64,000 bases of DNA, taken from NCBI GenBank assembly GCA_902826615.1, contig CADEFN010000003.1, positions 517,133 to 581,132 of the forward strand. The letters run 5' to 3'. Origin of the DNA: an uncultured Gemmatimonadota bacterium. Lineage in GTDB: Bacteria > Gemmatimonadota > Gemmatimonadetes > Gemmatimonadales > Gemmatimonadaceae. Both the position numbers and the translations under genes were made by a program. This document shows positions 1 to 8,689 of this stretch, one piece after another. The notes under the pieces were generated by a model. That model was given only the letters and a program-made list of their open reading frames with translations. It was not told the origin of the DNA and made no database searches. The first letter of the stretch is position 1; each line of letters opens with the position of its first letter.

Positions 1-277
1 CGGCGAAGATGAGGCCCATGCCGACCAGGCAGAGGCCATACCCGAACGGCTCGGCGTTGGCGAATGACGCTCCCTCTCGGTACGCGGTGCCCGCCGACCC
101 CATGATGGTCTCGGCGCCAAACCACGTGGCGAAGATGGAGAACGTGGCCAGCCACGGACCCAGCGAGCGACCGGCGAGGAGGTAGTCCGACTCGTTGCGA
201 ATCCGCTTGCTGGCCCAGACACCAATGCCAAACTGAATGACGAGATAACCCAGAATGGCGCCGAGGAGTGGTGTCAT
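1..277 (-). CDS. Sodium:solute symporter (SSS family), N-terminal fragment
   Basis: Reading the minus strand from the ATG at 275-277 gives 92 residues that run off the left edge. They begin MTPLLGAILGYLVIQFGIGVW, a first membrane helix, followed by a charged loop (SKRIRNESDYLLAGRSLG) and a second helix with the FATWFGAETIMGSAG pattern typical of sodium:solute symporters. The family moves sugars, amino acids, carboxylates or similar solutes with sodium across the inner membrane. The substrate cannot be told from this fragment. The 174 bases between this start and the next gene hold no convincing coding sequence and should contain its promoter. Confidence 0.75.
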   Translation of the reverse strand, partial: MTPLLGAILGYLVIQFGIGVWASKRIRNESDYLLAGRSLGPWLATFSIFATWFGAETIMGSAGTAYREGASFANAEPFGYGLCLVGMGLIFA

Positions 278-451
278 GCCTGATGCGTGAGAAGCCTCGC
301 GTTCTGCCGGGTGGCGCCCGAACGACGGCGGCCTGGCGCGGGAAACGCGCCAAGTTACCGTCTCGTGTTCGTCGGACAAGGCATGCCGCGGCCACGCGCA
401 CAACGAGGGCTTCGCGCAGTGACCGGGCAATGCACCTGGCCGCTGAGAGGC

Positions 452-1714
452 CTACCTCTCCCCGCCAGCCAATTCAATCGCGGCGATCGCTGCCTTGTTC
501 ACAAAACGCTGATCGTGGAATTGGCGCCCCCACTCCACCGGCGACACATCCCGGTATTCGTGAAGTGTGTCGGGATAGTAGCCCGGATGGAGCTGCTTTC
601 TGAGCGAGGCGCGCGCGTGAATGTCAGCCCCATGGCGTAACAACAGATTCGTGAACCGTGCATCGCCGGTCCCGTGCATGTTCATCCAGAACGCCGGCTG
701 CGACACAACTGTCGAAAACAGTGCGGTGTGCCCGCCAAAGCCGTCTGCGTCAACATCCGCTCGCCGATCCACCGCGCAGCCGCGCTCCAGCAACCAGTTG
801 GCGATCTCCCATTCATCGTAGTCAACTGCCATATGCAACAGCGTGGCACCCGCGAGTGGTGTGCCGTGGGTCGCGAGCACCTCGTCGTGGCACCCTAACT
901 CTGGCGGGAAGATCTCTTCGAATCGGTACGTTCGATGCAGGCCGTTGGCGTCGCGGCCCTCCAGCTGCTCGAGCAGGTCAATCCGTCCCCGGTGGATGGC
1001 CATGGGGGCCGTGTCGGGCAACACCAGTCCGTGCTGAACGTACATCGCCAGGATCGCGTGTTTCTCCGCCGGCTTGCGACTATCGGTCTCCAGCACCGTA
1101 TCCGTTGGTGCCACACTACGCCCGCTGGCATCGACCACACGCGCACCCAGGTCAAACAGGAGGGCCGTTCCCGAGGCGCTCAGCGTGTACGCCGCACCGC
1201 CTAACAACTCATCGGGCGGTACCGGGCGCCCCTGCATGTCGTGCAACATCCGCGCGGTGCCGATCTGGCCCTGCAACACCGCACGATCCAGCGCGTGGGC
1301 ATGATCGCGAGCGCCCAGGTCATGCAACATGCGGATGATGCGGTCCCGACCCACGTTGGCCGCATACGACATCGGGGGCCCCCAATCGCTCTTGCGTATC
1401 AGCGTGGGCTCCTGCAGCAACGCCGGGTTGCGAGTCACCAGGGCGCGAACGGTGTCGAGGTCGTCCCCCCAGATGGCTTCCACCAGTTGGCAGGCCTGCA
1501 CCAGCCGCGGCCAGCTGGGGGCCTCATAGGCGCGCGCCAGCACGAGTTGCGCATCTGCGAGTTTGGCTTCCGCTGGCGAGGGCGCCCGGGGATGGAACTG
1601 CTGGAACTCGGTGAGTGCCACGGGCTCCTCGGCCCGGACAGCACGCAAGAGATCCCTGGCCTGGTGCCGCAACTGGTCCAGATCAGGACGAACGGGGAGC
1701 CGACGTTTGGGCAT
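452..1714 (-). CDS. Ankyrin-repeat protein, 420 aa
   Basis: The start was set at the ATG at 1712-1714 because AAGGAGG lies six bases upstream; a longer frame to 1756 has no such site. The protein has a basic, helical N-terminus (PDLDQLRHQARDLLRAV) and then ankyrin-type units, for example GATLLHMAVDYDEWEIANWL near residue 280 and FTNLLLRHGADIHARASL near residue 360. No signal peptide or membrane segment is visible, so a cytoplasmic protein-binding role is likely. The partner is unknown. It is followed on the same strand by the symporter fragment at the left edge, but the gap makes co-transcription uncertain. Confidence 0.8.
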   Translation of the reverse strand: MPKRRLPVRPDLDQLRHQARDLLRAVRAEEPVALTEFQQFHPRAPSPAEAKLADAQLVLARAYEAPSWPRLVQACQLVEAIWGDDLDTVRALVTRNPALLQEPTLIRKSDWGPPMSYAANVGRDRIIRMLHDLGARDHAHALDRAVLQGQIGTARMLHDMQGRPVPPDELLGGAAYTLSASGTALLFDLGARVVDASGRSVAPTDTVLETDSRKPAEKHAILAMYVQHGLVLPDTAPMAIHRGRIDLLEQLEGRDANGLHRTYRFEEIFPPELGCHDEVLATHGTPLAGATLLHMAVDYDEWEIANWLLERGCAVDRRADVDADGFGGHTALFSTVVSQPAFWMNMHGTGDARFTNLLLRHGADIHARASLRKQLHPGYYPDTLHEYRDVSPVEWGRQFHDQRFVNKAAIAAIELAGGER

Positions 1715-1875
1715 GACGAGCCTCCTTGAAGGGCCCGGGTCCGCACGCGCGGGCAAAGGAGGTTCGCAAGAACCGGATCAAACGACGAGCAGCAAGTCGG
1801 GTGGACTCGGTCCTCTCCGCGGACAGGTGGCGCCCCGCGCGCCATGCCGGAACATGACCGAGGGACGCGAAACTT

Positions 1876-2871
1876 TCAAGGCAACTCGCGACGCATCTCC
1901 AGCAGGGTCTGCCGATAGCCGAGTGACGAAAAGAATCGCTGGGCCCTGATGTTGGAGGACGAGACGCTCAGGAGAAGATGGTCCGACCCGAGCGCCCGCG
2001 CGGCCGCGTCCGCCGCATCCATCAAGGCGCGCGACACCGTGCCCATCCGCGCCTCCTCTTCGACGTAGATCTCGTGCAGCCACGCGCCGTCGGCGCGCAA
2101 CTCCAGCAGGCTCCCGGGCTCCCAGCGCACAAAGGCGTATCCCGCCGGCACGCCATCCACCGTGGCCACCAGCACCCGGGCGCGCTCGTCGGCCAGGTGT
2201 TCGGCGTAGTAGGGACGATGGGCGTCCTCCGCCGGCTCAGGCACCACAAAGCGGCGCGCGTCAAAGCCCTGGTGCATGCGGGCGAGCATGGACCCCCAGA
2301 TCGCCAGCCACTCGATGTCAGAAACCATTGCGGCCCGAACGGCGACCACGGACCCAGTCTCCAGGAAGCGGACGCGGGGGCAAACCATCAAATGCGCCGG
2401 ACCATCGGGCGTCTCCACGACCGCACGGTCCGCAAAGCCAGCCCCGCGATAACATCGAATCGCGCGTTCATTGTCAGGAGATGGGTCGGTCTGAACCGTG
2501 GTGACACGTGGATCGGTGAACACCTCGCCAAGGAAGGCGCGAATCATGGCCCGGCCGATCCCCTGCCCCAGCTGACCCTCGACAGCGAGGAACTGATCGA
2601 TGCCGCGTGCCCCGGGATCGGTCTCGTCAGGCCACCAGCCATCGCCTGACCCCATCACGACGTACACCTGAATAAAGCCCACAGGTTCACCGCCTCGGTG
2701 GGCAATGAAGGCACGCGTGGTATCCGTCCCCTCAGCCACCGGACCGTAGTCCTCGACCACCTCTTCCCACGTCGACGGCGAGTCCCACCACTCACGCACA
2801 TGCGGCCGCTGCAACCACTCGTGCAGCATCCCGAGATCCGCGGTACGAAGTGGCGCGAACGTAAACGACAT
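1876..2871 (-). CDS. Tandem GNAT N-acetyltransferase (two domains)
   Basis: This 331-residue protein contains two GNAT domains. Residues about 1-165 resemble AAC(6')/RimJ-like enzymes (LRTADLGMLHEWLQRPHVREWW, then the acetyl-CoA loop GQGIGRAMIRAF and NERAIRCYRGAGF). Residues about 175-331 form a second domain (SNIRAQRFFSSLGY). Each would transfer an acetyl group from acetyl-CoA to an amine; the N-terminal half looks like aminoglycoside 6'-acetyltransferases, but resistance is not shown. The second domain has a weak acetyl-CoA loop (EEARMGTVSRALMDA) and may be degenerate. The gene begins six bases after the dctA stop and is probably co-transcribed with it. The ATG at 2869-2871 was preferred over an in-frame TTG just upstream. 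Confidence 0.82.
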   Translation of the reverse strand: MSFTFAPLRTADLGMLHEWLQRPHVREWWDSPSTWEEVVEDYGPVAEGTDTTRAFIAHRGGEPVGFIQVYVVMGSGDGWWPDETDPGARGIDQFLAVEGQLGQGIGRAMIRAFLGEVFTDPRVTTVQTDPSPDNERAIRCYRGAGFADRAVVETPDGPAHLMVCPRVRFLETGSVVAVRAAMVSDIEWLAIWGSMLARMHQGFDARRFVVPEPAEDAHRPYYAEHLADERARVLVATVDGVPAGYAFVRWEPGSLLELRADGAWLHEIYVEEEARMGTVSRALMDAADAAARALGSDHLLLSVSSSNIRAQRFFSSLGYRQTLLEMRRELP

Positions 2872-2877
2872 CAAACA

Positions 2878-4242
2878 TCATCCCTTTTGACGAATAGCTT
2901 CGGCGTGCACGTCGGCGTCAAAGCCCTTCTCACCCTTGGCCACCACCACGGTCGCCACGGCGTTGCCGATCAGGTTGGTGATGGCCCGCGCCTCACTCAT
3001 GAATCGATCGACTCCGAGCAACAGTGCCAGCCCCTCGAGCGGAACAACACGAAGGGCCGACAACGTACTCGCCAGCACAATGAAGCCCGACCCCGTCACC
3101 CCCGCCGCTCCCTTCGAGGTGATCATCAACACCCCGAGCACACTCAGCTGCTGCCCCAGCGTCAGATCAACACCGTACGCCTGGGCGATGAACAACGTGG
3201 CCATCGACAGGTAAATGGACGTTCCATCGAGATTGAACGAATACCCGGCCGGAATGACCAGACCGACGACGGGCTTGGCACACCCGAAGCGCTCCATCTT
3301 GTCGATCATGCGCGGCAACACGGCCTCGCTCGACGAGGTTCCCAGGACGATGAGAATCTCATCCTTGATGTACACCACCAATCGCCACAGGGAAAAGCCG
3401 TACGCCCTGGCGATCAGGTTCAGAACCACAAAGATGAACAGCGCCATGGTGAGGTACACGGTGCCCATCAACCGACCAAGTGCGACCAGGGAGCCCAGAC
3501 CGTAGTTGCCGATGGTGTAGGCCATGGCACCAAAGGCCCCGATCGGTGCGACCACCATCACGATGCTCACGATGCGAAAGAACACCGTCATCAGGCGATC
3601 CAGCACGCGGGTGACGGGTCGAGCCGTCCGGCCTAACGACGCGAGCGCCACGCCGAAGATGACCGAGAAAAACACCACCTGCAGTACTTCACCCTGCGCA
3701 AAGGCGCCCACCACACTGCTGGGCACGATATGCGTGAAGAAGTCGATCCAATTCATCTCCGCGCCCTGCTGTGCATACTTGGAGATGTCGCCCTTGGCGA
3801 GTCCGGCGGCGTCGATCCCATCGCCAGGACGAAACACGTTCATCACGATCACGCCGATCGCCAGTGCGAACGTGGTGACCACCTCGAAGTAGATGAATGC
3901 CCGCAACCCCACCCGACCGACCTTCTTGAGGTCACTGGTCTGCGCGATCCCGAGCACAATCGTGAGGAAGATGATCGGCGCGATCACCATCCGGACCAGA
4001 TTCACGAAGGTGTCTCCCACCGGCTTCATGGCCTTGCCCCAGGAAGGCGCCACCACACCCACGATCACACCCAGGGTAATCGCCACCAGCACGCGGAACG
4101 TGAGATTCCGGCCTAACCGGCTGATGACGCTCGGTGGAACAGGGTGTGCGGTCGGCGGAAGTTCGGGCTCGCCGTGCGTAGGCGCTGCGATGTCGTCGCG
4201 CGTTTCGTGACGGATGTCCTCGTCGCGGGGACCTTCGGTCAT
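2878..4242 (-). CDS. dctA: C4-dicarboxylate:cation symporter (DAACS family)
   Basis: The 454-residue protein is an integral membrane transporter of the dicarboxylate/amino acid:cation symporter family, which imports succinate, fumarate, malate or aspartate/glutamate with protons or sodium. Diagnostic motifs are the serine-rich hairpin (VLGTSSSEAVLPRM), the substrate-site motif FNLDGTSIYLSMATLFIAQ and the second hairpin TSKGAAGVTGSGFIVLASTL. About 45 hydrophilic residues precede the first membrane helix, more than usual. It is the first gene of a probable two-gene unit with the tandem acetyltransferase and diverges from the cytochrome c gene across 172 bases. The symbol is assigned by family; glutamate transport (GltP-like) cannot be excluded. 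Confidence 0.9.
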   Translation of the reverse strand: MTEGPRDEDIRHETRDDIAAPTHGEPELPPTAHPVPPSVISRLGRNLTFRVLVAITLGVIVGVVAPSWGKAMKPVGDTFVNLVRMVIAPIIFLTIVLGIAQTSDLKKVGRVGLRAFIYFEVVTTFALAIGVIVMNVFRPGDGIDAAGLAKGDISKYAQQGAEMNWIDFFTHIVPSSVVGAFAQGEVLQVVFFSVIFGVALASLGRTARPVTRVLDRLMTVFFRIVSIVMVVAPIGAFGAMAYTIGNYGLGSLVALGRLMGTVYLTMALFIFVVLNLIARAYGFSLWRLVVYIKDEILIVLGTSSSEAVLPRMIDKMERFGCAKPVVGLVIPAGYSFNLDGTSIYLSMATLFIAQAYGVDLTLGQQLSVLGVLMITSKGAAGVTGSGFIVLASTLSALRVVPLEGLALLLGVDRFMSEARAITNLIGNAVATVVVAKGEKGFDADVHAEAIRQKG

Positions 4243-4414
4243 CGTGGGGGCGTGAGGGGAAGTCGAGCATGCCCCCGGACCATGTCGCGGAAGGCGGCAG
4301 GATGCTACCGCGAGAGCAGGAGCGCGGGAAGTGGCACGCGGCCCGCCGACCGAACATCCGAACGCTCACATGGTACAACTACCCCGCTCCCTGCCCCGGT
4401 ATATTTTCCCCCAC

Positions 4415-4909
4415 ATGAAAGCCCTCGCACTTGCCCTTGTGACCAGCCTGGTTGTCTCGCACACCGCGTTGGCGCAAACCGACTCCGTCCCCGCGGCGCC
4501 GCCCCCCGAACGCAGCACCAAGTCAGGCATCTTCTCCGCCGACCAGGCGGCGAAGGGCAAAGACGTGTACCTCGGTCAGTGCCAGAGCTGCCACACCGCC
4601 GCGTCGCTGACCGCCGGCGACTTTGTCAACAACTGGAACACCAGGCCACTCCGCGAACTCTTCACGTACCTGGTCGAGAACATGCCCGAGAGCGAGCCGG
4701 GCTCGCTCAGCAAGACCCAGTACGCACAAGTGATCGCGTACATCTTGCAGCTCAACAACATGCCGGCCGGAGAGGCCGAACTCGCGGCCGAGCCTGATTC
4801 AGTGGCCGGCATCAAGATCGATCTCCTGCCGACGCCATCACTCCCGTCGCCCATGGCGTGGCTCAATCAGCCTGTGAGCCGTCGCACCGCACGCCACACC
4901 CGGCGTTGA
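4415..4909 (+). CDS. Exported monohaem cytochrome c
   Basis: The start at 4415 gives a clean signal peptide (MKALALALVTSLVVSHTALAQ, cleaved after ALA), whereas the longer frame adds unlikely sequence. The mature protein carries one haem attachment motif, CQSCH, near residue 52, and methionines such as that in VENMPESEPGSLS that could be the distal haem ligand. At 164 residues it fits a class I cytochrome c. The gene lies upstream of a PQQ-dependent dehydrogenase, so it probably takes electrons from that enzyme in the periplasm. The sequence TATATT at 4400-4405 sits so close to the ATG that the message may be nearly leaderless. Confidence 0.88.
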   Translation: MKALALALVTSLVVSHTALAQTDSVPAAPPPERSTKSGIFSADQAAKGKDVYLGQCQSCHTAASLTAGDFVNNWNTRPLRELFTYLVENMPESEPGSLSKTQYAQVIAYILQLNNMPAGEAELAAEPDSVAGIKIDLLPTPSLPSPMAWLNQPVSRRTARHTRR

Positions 4910-4953
4910 GTACCTTGCAGCTAACGTTTGTTTATCTCCTGGAGGAAGCGCTC

Positions 4954-5394
4954 ATGTTGTTACGACGCATAACACTCGCGGCGGCCGCCGTCGCTCTTAC
5001 TTCGACCGCTGCCCTGGCCGGTGGACGTTTCGCCGCCATGTGGATGGGCACGGTGAGCGGAAAGGATGGCTCCGGCATCACCGGGAACGCGCAGATGACT
5101 CCCGGCGCCGAAGCGAACACCACCGCGGTGGAGGTATCGCTCAAGGGCGATGCCCCCAGCACTCCGCGCCCCTGGCACATCCACATCGGCAGCTGCGCCA
5201 AACCCGGCGGGGTGCTCGGGGGTGGCCGCTCGTACACGCCACTTGCTGGCGATGCCAGCGGAAGCAGCGCCAGCAAGGCAACGCTCGCCATCGCACTTCC
5301 CGACACCGGGAGCTACTACGTCAACATTCATGAGTCTGCCGCGAACATGGCCAAAATCGTGGCGTGTGGCGACCTGATGTTCCACAAGATGTAA
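4954..5394 (+). CDS. Secreted Cu/Zn-SOD-like domain protein, incomplete metal site
   Basis: GGAGG lies about ten bases before the ATG at 4954. The 146-residue product has a signal peptide ending TAALAGG. The rest resembles a Cu/Zn superoxide dismutase fold: a HIH pair followed by a cysteine (WHIHIGSCAKPGG), a late NIHES like the fourth copper ligand region, and a C-terminal IVACGDL resembling the disulfide cysteine region of SodC. The bridging and zinc histidines expected between them are not visible, so dismutase activity is doubtful. It sits between a cytochrome c and a PQQ dehydrogenase and may protect or accompany that electron chain. A CHRD-like assignment is the main alternative. Confidence 0.6.
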   Translation: MLLRRITLAAAAVALTSTAALAGGRFAAMWMGTVSGKDGSGITGNAQMTPGAEANTTAVEVSLKGDAPSTPRPWHIHIGSCAKPGGVLGGGRSYTPLAGDASGSSASKATLAIALPDTGSYYVNIHESAANMAKIVACGDLMFHKM

Positions 5395-5415
5395 CGCAAC
5401 CCGCAGAATGGTTCG

Positions 5416-5446
5416 GGCCCTCGAGTTCACTCGGGGGCCTTTGCCT
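5416..5446 (+). terminator. Rho-independent terminator after the SOD-like gene
   Basis: A ten-pair stem (5416-5425 with 5430-5439, one G-T pair) closes a TTCA loop and is followed by a T-rich tract. It lies between the SOD-like gene and the PQQ dehydrogenase, so the latter probably has its own promoter. Confidence 0.7.
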
Positions 5447-5553
5447 TACCCCCCTCTTGCACCGGCGCTACATTCGTCGCCGACTGTTCCCGACCCGTCG
5501 GCGTCCTCGGCGGGTTCGTTCCCGAACAACAACACGTGCGAAGGAACCCCAAC

Positions 5554-7761
5554 ATGGTGTTTTCGCAAACCTCGACTCGGCGTTTCCTGCCTGTCGCCGG
5601 TGCGGCAGCCTTGGCCGCGCTCGCCGCCGTTCTCTTCCGTACTTCTCCCCTCGACGCCGTACAGGGAAAGGCGACCGTCCGCGGTAACGTCTCCGGTGAG
5701 TGGCGATATTGGGGCGCTGACGCCTGGAGCACACGCTACTCTCCGCTCGATCAGATCAACGCCGGCAACTTCGGAACCCTGCAGAAGGCGTGGCAATGGA
5801 ACGCCGGTGCCTTCGGATCTGACGAGTACTACCGGACGACACCGCTGTACGCCAATGGGCGTCTGTTCACCGTGGCCACCACACGTCGTATTGCGGCGGC
5901 CCTCGACCCCAGCACCGGCGAGACCCTCTGGATGCATCGCCTGAACGAGGGCATTCGCTGGCAGAAGGCGCCTCGCCAGTTTGCCGGACGCGGACCGTCG
6001 TACTGGACGGACGGACCTAACGAGCGGTTGATCGTGGTGACGCCGGGGTACCACATGGTCTCGCTCGACGCCAAGACAGGCGTCCCGGACCCGAAGTTCG
6101 GGAAGAACGGCGTCGTCGACCTGATGAACGGGCTCGGTCTTCCACTCGTACCCCTTGCTGTCGACGACTCCGGGGCCTTTGTGATTTCGGATGCCGCCCC
6201 GTATCGTCAGGCCAAACCGGGCGAAACATGGGATCCCGTCACCAAGACCGGCGCAGATGGCACGGTGGGCATCGATCCGAAACTCGGCCAGATCGCCGCG
6301 TCGTCACCAGCAATCATCGTCAACGATGTGATCGTCGTGGGGAACTCGTCGATTCACGGCTACTACCCCATCCGGGCGCGCAACATCCCGGGCTTCATCC
6401 GTGGATTCGACATCCGCACCGGGCGTCAGCTCTGGAAGTTCAACCTCGTCCCGCAGCCGGGTGAGTTCGGCGCTGAGACGTGGAAGAATGGTTCGAAGAT
6501 CGGCACCGAGGGTGTTGGGAAAAACGACGCGTGGGCGACCTACTCCGCCGATCCGGAACTCGGGCTCGCCTACATCCCCGTCGGCATGCCCCTCATGGAC
6601 GAATACGGTGGCCATCGTCCGGGCGACAACTTGTACGGCAACAGCATCGTCGCGCTCGATGTGAAGACCGGCAAGCGGAAGTGGCACTTCCAGATGGTGC
6701 ACCACGACATCTGGGACTATGACACGCCGATGGCGCCCAACATCATGGATGTCACGGTCAACGGTCAGCGTCGCAAGGTGATCGCACAGACCACCAAGCA
6801 GGGATGGATCTACACCTTCGATCGCGCGACCGGCGAACCGATCTGGCCGATGCCGGAGACGCCAGTGCTCCAGAGCGACGTACCCGGCGAAGAGACGGCA
6901 AAAACGCAGCCCATTCCGTCGAGGCCAGCGCCCTACTCGCAGATGGGTCTCGAAGAAGAGGATCTGATCGACTGGACGCCCGCCATCAAGGACTCGGCGC
7001 TCAAGATCGCCAAACGCTGTCGCATGGGACCGTACTACATCCCCGGTGGCTCGACTGGTTCGCCGCAACACAAGTGCGCCTGGTACTCACCGGGTGCCAG
7101 CGGTGGCGTGAATATCGACGGTGGTGCCGCCGTGGACCCCGAAAGCGGCATGATGTACGTGGCTGCTCTCACCGGTTTGTCGACCATCGCCCTGCAGAAG
7201 GATCCCTGCTCGGAATTCCGGTACAGCTCCCCGCGTGACAACTGCGGACTGCCGGGCGCCCTGCCGGCGCCGGCGGGCTACACCCCACCCACCAACCGGG
7301 GTGGCGGCTTCGAGGGTCGTGGTGGGGTGCCAAGCCAGATCGGCGGCATCTCCATCCTCAAGCCGGCGCCGTTAGGCGGCATCACCGCGTACAACATGAA
7401 CAGCGGCGACAAGGCCTGGTGGATTCCGAATGGCCAGGCGCCAAAGCTGTCGAGCAACTCTCCCCTGTTTGCCGGCGTGAACCTGCCAGCTGGAAACAGC
7501 CGCGGCCAGGCACAGATCATTACCACCAAGTCGCTGCTGATTTACGGGCAGGGGCGCAGCGGTGGTGCACCTGACGAACCGCCATCGCTCTACGCCGTCG
7601 ACAAGGCCACGGGCAAGCAGGTCGGGGCCGTGAAGATCCCCGAGAAAACAACGGCCGTCCCGATGACCTTCATGCATGAAGGAAAGCAGTACATCGTCTT
7701 TGCGATGGGTGCAGGGAGCAGCACGTCGCTCATGGCCCTCACGCTGCCGCCGAAGAAGTAA
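5554..7761 (+). CDS. PQQ-dependent dehydrogenase (quinoprotein)
   Basis: The 735-residue enzyme is an exported eight-bladed quinoprotein that oxidises alcohols or sugars in the periplasm and passes electrons to a cytochrome. The start at 5554 has AAGGA nine bases upstream; an in-frame GTG at 5536 is the alternative. An N-terminal hydrophobic helix (residues about 10-30) is followed by blade motifs such as DWxxYGxD-like GEWRYWGADAWSTRYSPLD, LDVKTGKRKWHFQ, HHDIWDYDTP and GGVNIDGGAAVDPESG. The electron acceptor is probably the cytochrome c encoded at 4415. No dedicated PQQ synthesis genes are in the window. Substrate specificity cannot be told; the glucose/quinate/alcohol groups overlap in these motifs. 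Confidence 0.9.
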   Translation: MVFSQTSTRRFLPVAGAAALAALAAVLFRTSPLDAVQGKATVRGNVSGEWRYWGADAWSTRYSPLDQINAGNFGTLQKAWQWNAGAFGSDEYYRTTPLYANGRLFTVATTRRIAAALDPSTGETLWMHRLNEGIRWQKAPRQFAGRGPSYWTDGPNERLIVVTPGYHMVSLDAKTGVPDPKFGKNGVVDLMNGLGLPLVPLAVDDSGAFVISDAAPYRQAKPGETWDPVTKTGADGTVGIDPKLGQIAASSPAIIVNDVIVVGNSSIHGYYPIRARNIPGFIRGFDIRTGRQLWKFNLVPQPGEFGAETWKNGSKIGTEGVGKNDAWATYSADPELGLAYIPVGMPLMDEYGGHRPGDNLYGNSIVALDVKTGKRKWHFQMVHHDIWDYDTPMAPNIMDVTVNGQRRKVIAQTTKQGWIYTFDRATGEPIWPMPETPVLQSDVPGEETAKTQPIPSRPAPYSQMGLEEEDLIDWTPAIKDSALKIAKRCRMGPYYIPGGSTGSPQHKCAWYSPGASGGVNIDGGAAVDPESGMMYVAALTGLSTIALQKDPCSEFRYSSPRDNCGLPGALPAPAGYTPPTNRGGGFEGRGGVPSQIGGISILKPAPLGGITAYNMNSGDKAWWIPNGQAPKLSSNSPLFAGVNLPAGNSRGQAQIITTKSLLIYGQGRSGGAPDEPPSLYAVDKATGKQVGAVKIPEKTTAVPMTFMHEGKQYIVFAMGAGSSTSLMALTLPPKK

Positions 7762-7786
7762 GGGCTGACAGAGGAGTGGTAAAACA

Positions 7787-7819
7787 ACGAGGGGTTCGGC
7801 TTCCGGCCGGACCCCTCGT
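7787..7819. terminator. Bidirectional terminator between convergent genes
   Basis: An inverted repeat (7787-7795 with 7811-7819, extended inward by further pairs) lies between the stops of the PQQ dehydrogenase and the minus-strand gene at 7843. On the minus strand it is followed by a T-rich run, so it should mainly end the leftward transcript. Confidence 0.65.
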
Positions 7820-7842
7820 GATTTCTGGCCTGCGGCAACAAC

Positions 7843-8496
7843 TCAGTCGCGTCGCACCGCTTCCCTGGCGCGCGCATCGGCGAACGCCATGAGCGGGGCC
7901 GTGCCTTCTGCCAGGAGTTTGGCCTGGTACCGCTGCGACTCGCCGATTCGCTCGACCTCGATTGCCACGGCGTCGACGGCCTGTTCGAGCCGCTCCATGC
8001 GCGCATCCACCTGCGGATCTCTTTGGGGTGCGACCGGCGTGCGGCGCCCTCGGTTCCATACCAGCCGAAGGGCAGCCACTCCAACGAAGATGATGGCGAG
8101 TATGGGAATGACGAGTTCGGGGTCAAACTCTCTTTGACCGCGCCCTGGCGGGAACGGAGATGGCTGGCCCTCGGTGCCCGCCCGCGGGGCCAGTGCCAGC
8201 TGGCGCCCGACCGTCTGGATGTCCCCTTCCAGGGTGAGCAACCGCTGGTCGAGGAGCTGAATGCGCTGCTCCAGTCCCGCGCGCCCCTCTGCCGGGGCGT
8301 TCTTGAGCTGCTCCATCAGCTCGTTCCGGCGTTCGGACGCCGAGGTGAGCTGACGCGACAGCTCGCTCCGGGCGTTACGAAGGGCAGACACCTCCTGGGG
8401 ACCGAGCGGCTGTGAGCTCAGGGGGTTGATCCCACCCACCACGGCAGGAGCCGCAGGCGGCGGAGGGGGGGCTGGAGGCGCCTGGTCGATAGTCAT
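7843..8496 (-). CDS. Coiled-coil single-pass membrane protein, unknown function
   Basis: This 217-residue protein has a proline/alanine-rich N-terminus, a heptad-patterned coiled coil (residues about 38-100, SALRNARSELSRQLTSASERRNELMEQL and onward), one membrane helix (ELVIPILAIIFVGVAALRLVW, about 128-148) and a second helical tail. It has no signal peptide, so it is a tail-type or single-pass inner-membrane protein. I do not recognise a named family. The ATG at 8494-8496 was preferred to an in-frame TTG two codons upstream. It diverges from the cold-shock operon. Confidence 0.7.
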   Translation of the reverse strand: MTIDQAPPAPPPPPAAPAVVGGINPLSSQPLGPQEVSALRNARSELSRQLTSASERRNELMEQLKNAPAEGRAGLEQRIQLLDQRLLTLEGDIQTVGRQLALAPRAGTEGQPSPFPPGRGQREFDPELVIPILAIIFVGVAALRLVWNRGRRTPVAPQRDPQVDARMERLEQAVDAVAIEVERIGESQRYQAKLLAEGTAPLMAFADARAREAVRRD

Positions 8497-8579
8497 GCCC
8501 AAAGATACGAGCCTTCGGCATTTCGGTTTCCCGGAGATCGCTCCCGGGAGCTACTTCGCAAATTTGATGCACCAGCCTC

Positions 8580-8609
8580 TTGCGCACTTGAGCAAGTGCC
8601 CTTAGTATC
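8580..8609 (+). promoter_or_regulatory. Promoter of csp-rpsU-infA with operator-like palindrome in the spacer
   Basis: TTGCGC (8580-8585) and TAGTAT (8604-8609) are separated by 18 bases, a good sigma-70-type arrangement. Within the spacer lies a perfect inverted repeat, GCACTTG (8584-8590) and CAAGTGC (8593-8599), separated by two bases, placed where a repressor could block polymerase. The start of transcription would be near 8616. Confidence 0.55.
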
Positions 8610-8649
8610 TTCGGGCCGGTGAAAAATGCGTACCGGTGCAGGATGCCTC

Positions 8650-8689
8650 GGGGCCCTCGCTTTCGCGTTGGCCCCCTTTTTGTTTTTTT
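8650..8689 (+). promoter_or_regulatory. Attenuator-like terminator in the csp leader
   Basis: GGGGCC (8650-8655) pairs with GGCCCC (8670-8675) and is followed by a run of thymines broken by one G (8677-8689). It has the form of an intrinsic terminator, yet it lies between the promoter and the csp start codon, with no upstream gene on this strand. A small hairpin (8616-8620 with 8632-8636) precedes it. The likely role is cold- or Csp-dependent attenuation. Confidence 0.55.

Noticed and set aside
278-451. Plus-strand frames at the left edge (268-640)
   Set aside because: Arginine- and proline-rich translation with no family pattern; they overlap the ankyrin gene and the symporter promoter region.
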